The position numbers and the translations under genes are program-made. The notes below the pieces were generated by a model, which had not been told where the DNA came from, ran no database searches, and saw nothing but the letters and a program-made list of their open reading frames with translations. Shown piece after piece: positions 62,060 through 64,000 of a stretch of 64,000 bases of DNA. The stretch covers positions 1 to 64,000 of the forward strand of contig CAZTRE010000002.1 of NCBI GenBank assembly GCA_964616405.1, given 5' to 3'. This DNA is from JAEDES01 sp964616405. GTDB lineage: Bacteria; Bacillota_I; Bacilli_A; RF39; UBA660. The stretch's first letter is position 1; each line of letters starts with the position of its first letter.

Positions 62060-64000
62060 TTATGATGATTTTGTAAATGTAAAGACTGTTTTTAAAGTTC
62101 CACTAATATTTCCAGCCTCATCTACTAAACGATAATTTAAGTCTGCTTTATAAATTCCCGCAGTTGAACCACCAAAACCATCTCTATTCCAGGCGACGTA
62201 TTGATTTGTGTCACCATATTTTGTTCCACTATATTCCCAATGAATTGGTGCATATAAGTCTGCGTCTCCTAATTTATTGAAGCCGTAAGTTACCCAACAT
62301 TTTCCATCAGGGCCTCCATTACTACAATAAAAGAAGATTGTTGCACTACAGGTATTATCCGTTCTTGAAAATGCGGCATTTTTAGAACAACTAGCTGATT
62401 TTACATATATAGTAGATATATCTTCTGGCTCAGAATGAGTTTCTGATTCTCGCGCAAAAGCTTGTTGACCTATAAGCACAACATGCGGTGTATAAGGAGG
62501 TGTGTTATCAAGATAAACATCATAACTGCAAATCCTTGAATTACCAACTTTATCTTTTATAGTAACGCTACCTGTTTTAGTATCACTTGTATAAGTTTTT
62601 TTTACGCTATCACAGCCGCTTCCATTCCCATCATCGCATTGTTGTGTAATAGTAACAGATGCAGGGTTGCGCCACTTATCTGAAGCGCCAATAGCTGTTC
62701 CACACTTTGGAGCGTCTTTATCAACATATATATTTGCTTTACAAGTTCCAGTATTTCCAACATTATCTACTACTGTATAGGTTTTTTGTTTAGTTGTTGT
62801 TTTTACCGTATCAGATTGGGTTGTGGTTTTACAACCACTTCCACTATCACTGCAAGTAACGCTTACTGTTCTGTTGTTCTTCGTCCATGTTGTACTTCCG
62901 CCTGATACTGTACATGTTGGTGGAGTTCTATCTATTCTTATAGGCTGACTAGGACAAATGGTTTCATTGCCTAATTTATCTCTGACAATTCCTGGGCTGC
63001 CTGTAGTTCCTGGCTTTGTTTCTTCGGTAAAGAGCTTTGAAACACTAGCGGTTTCGCAGCCGCTATGTGCATCACTACATGTTCCCGTTAATGTTATTTG
63101 ATCCTTCGTCCATTGAGTTCCGCCACTCGTTTTACATGTTGGTGGAGTCTTATCAATATTTACTGATACTTCACAGGTTGTTTTATTTCCTTCTTTATCT
63201 TGAATGGTAATATTACCAACATCAGTCGTGGTACTGAATGTTTTAGTATATTCTTCCTTTTCACAACCAGATCCATCACCATCATCGCATCCTACCGTAA
63301 TAGTAACTGGGGATTTGGTCCATGGTTTGGGATTATTTTTATTATCTTTAGGTTGAATGATACAAGTCGGGGCTTGAACATCTCTATAATCTACTACATC
63401 ACTTGAAACAGTTGTGGTTAAACCATAAATATTCGTTGCCGTTACCATTACTTGAATTTTTCCAGGAGTATATTGAGCCAAACTTAGTGTTTTAGTTATT
63501 TCTTTACTATAATTTGATACAGGAGTACTACCACTATTTTTAATCTCTTCTCCGTTTTTATAAATTATATAACTCCAACTTAATAATTTTTCCTGATCCT
63601 CTATAGTTATATCTGCTTTGGCATCTTTTCCTTTCTTCGCATCAGATAAAACAATATTGATCGTTGGAGAACCTTTAGTTATTACTTTCTTGCTATTATA
63701 AGCTGGGCAATCTAAATATGCTACATATGAGTAATCACTTTGCGAGTATTTAAAAACTTGGACATATGATTTTTTAGCATCACAATTATTGTCACTATAA
63801 TCCTTTATTGGTGCAATGAAATTTTTGGAAATTAATAATTCTAGGGGGATTTTTGTTTTTTGTCCAATTGCTTTTGGCAAAGCACTTCTATTTTGTTGAA
63901 CATAGCTTTGGCCAGCTAATTTTAATTGTTCTTCAGCGGTAGAGTAATGTCTTTCTTTGGCATTTTCTATTATCTTGGTCACTCCAATAACCGCAGTTAC
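62060..64000 (-). CDS. Cys-rich Ig-like-repeat surface protein with pilin-like start, 5' end cut
   Basis: The frame is open to the window edge, so the start is missing. What is visible (646 residues) begins with a hydrophobic VTAVIGVTKIIENAKERHY, the end of a pilin-like helix, followed by a region similar in layout to prepilin-type proteins (to about residue 100). Four tandem repeats of about 70-76 residues follow (about 201-276, 277-350, 351-420 and 421-491, counted from codon 63982). Each has a PTC- or PKC-type start, WTK or WRN, a Cys-Asp turn with GSGC or HSGC, and a final Cys, so four Cys per repeat. These read as Ig-like, disulfide-linked domains. The C-terminal 150 residues are beta-rich. 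It is probably a surface adhesin. Confidence 0.75.
   Translation of the reverse strand, partial: VTAVIGVTKIIENAKERHYSTAEEQLKLAGQSYVQQNRSALPKAIGQKTKIPLELLISKNFIAPIKDYSDNNCDAKKSYVQVFKYSQSDYSYVAYLDCPAYNSKKVITKGSPTINIVLSDAKKGKDAKADITIEDQEKLLSWSYIIYKNGEEIKNSGSTPVSNYSKEITKTLSLAQYTPGKIQVMVTATNIYGLTTTVSSDVVDYRDVQAPTCIIQPKDNKNNPKPWTKSPVTITVGCDDGDGSGCEKEEYTKTFSTTTDVGNITIQDKEGNKTTCEVSVNIDKTPPTCKTSGGTQWTKDQITLTGTCSDAHSGCETASVSKLFTEETKPGTTGSPGIVRDKLGNETICPSQPIRIDRTPPTCTVSGGSTTWTKNNRTVSVTCSDSGSGCKTTTQSDTVKTTTKQKTYTVVDNVGNTGTCKANIYVDKDAPKCGTAIGASDKWRNPASVTITQQCDDGNGSGCDSVKKTYTSDTKTGSVTIKDKVGNSRICSYDVYLDNTPPYTPHVVLIGQQAFARESETHSEPEDISTIYVKSASCSKNAAFSRTDNTCSATIFFYCSNGGPDGKCWVTYGFNKLGDADLYAPIHWEYSGTKYGDTNQYVAWNRDGFGGSTAGIYKADLNYRLVDEAGNISGTLKTVFTFTKSS

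Noticed and set aside
1..64000. tRNA, rRNA, insertion sequences, prophage
   Set aside because: No cloverleaf, rRNA core, transposase or phage structural gene was seen on either strand.

Overview
The window is low-GC DNA (roughly 30% GC by eye) from an uncultured Bacillota/Mycoplasmatota-type bacterium, probably a metagenome-assembled genome. TGA is used as a stop and TGG as Trp, so the standard bacterial code applies. Gene order repeatedly matches Bacillus: hrcA-grpE-dnaK, ylbD-ylbE-ylbF-rsmD, ruvA-ruvB..queA..tgt, rplU-prp-rpmA..obg and addB-addA. Small accessory genes are wedged into several of these blocks. Many uncharacterised helical or single-pass proteins resemble, from memory, those of gut RF39-like Bacilli; that lineage call is inference. 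Two 100-N gaps (21692-21791 and 61408-61507) are scaffolding joins: each is flanked by the same exact 55-nt sequence on both sides, so no real sequence need be missing.

Layout. 1-1.85 kb: heat-shock operon under a double CIRCE operator. 1.9-5 kb: a pilin-like surface lectin, then rsmD and the ylbFED genes. 5-9.6 kb: topoisomerase IV (parE-parC). 9.7-15.4 kb: a membrane HEXXH metalloprotease, a small membrane peptide, recD2 and mtaB. 15.5-20.4 kb: an acidic single-pass membrane protein, divergent from a YtgP/SpoVB-type flippase and an OmpR-type two-component system on the + strand. 20.4-25.1 kb: a five-repeat helicase-associated-domain protein (split by the first gap) and helD. 25.2-31.7 kb: phosphohexomutase, ZIP transporter, uppP, DUF368/popT, CBS-type pyrophosphatase and an HD protein. 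31.7-35.5 kb: dnaB, prepilin peptidase and a PilC/ComGB-like protein. 35.6-42.4 kb: yqfQ-like, tgt, a secreted protein with a G12 tract upstream, a CHC2 zinc-finger protein, queA, an unknown, ruvBA. 42.5-48.4 kb: PH-domain pair, yebC, DUF192, HPt-receiver protein, a putative methyltransferase, obg and a zinc-ribbon membrane protein. 48.5-49.6 kb: rpmA-prp-rplU. 49.6-55.4 kb: a cluster of uncharacterised proteins next to an unusually large sigma factor. 55.4-61.4 kb: phosphotyrosine phosphatase and addA-addB. 61.6-64 kb: a small membrane protein and a Cys-rich Ig-like-repeat surface protein running off the end.

How the genes fit together. Core maintenance dominates: protein folding, chromosome decatenation, recombination (RecD2, RuvAB, AddAB), replication initiation (DnaB), tRNA modification (Tgt, QueA, MtaB) and ribosome assembly (L21, L27, Prp, Obg). 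Undecaprenyl-phosphate recycling appears as a pair (UppP phosphatase and PopT-type carrier). A type IV pilus/competence-like export theme (prepilin peptidase, PilC-like protein, pilin-like N-termini) goes with large surface proteins. No rRNA, tRNA, CRISPR array, insertion sequence or prophage was seen. The least explained items are the G12 tract in a promoter-like region at 37.9 kb, the sigma-factor neighbourhood at 50-55 kb and the helicase-associated repeat protein at 20-23 kb.
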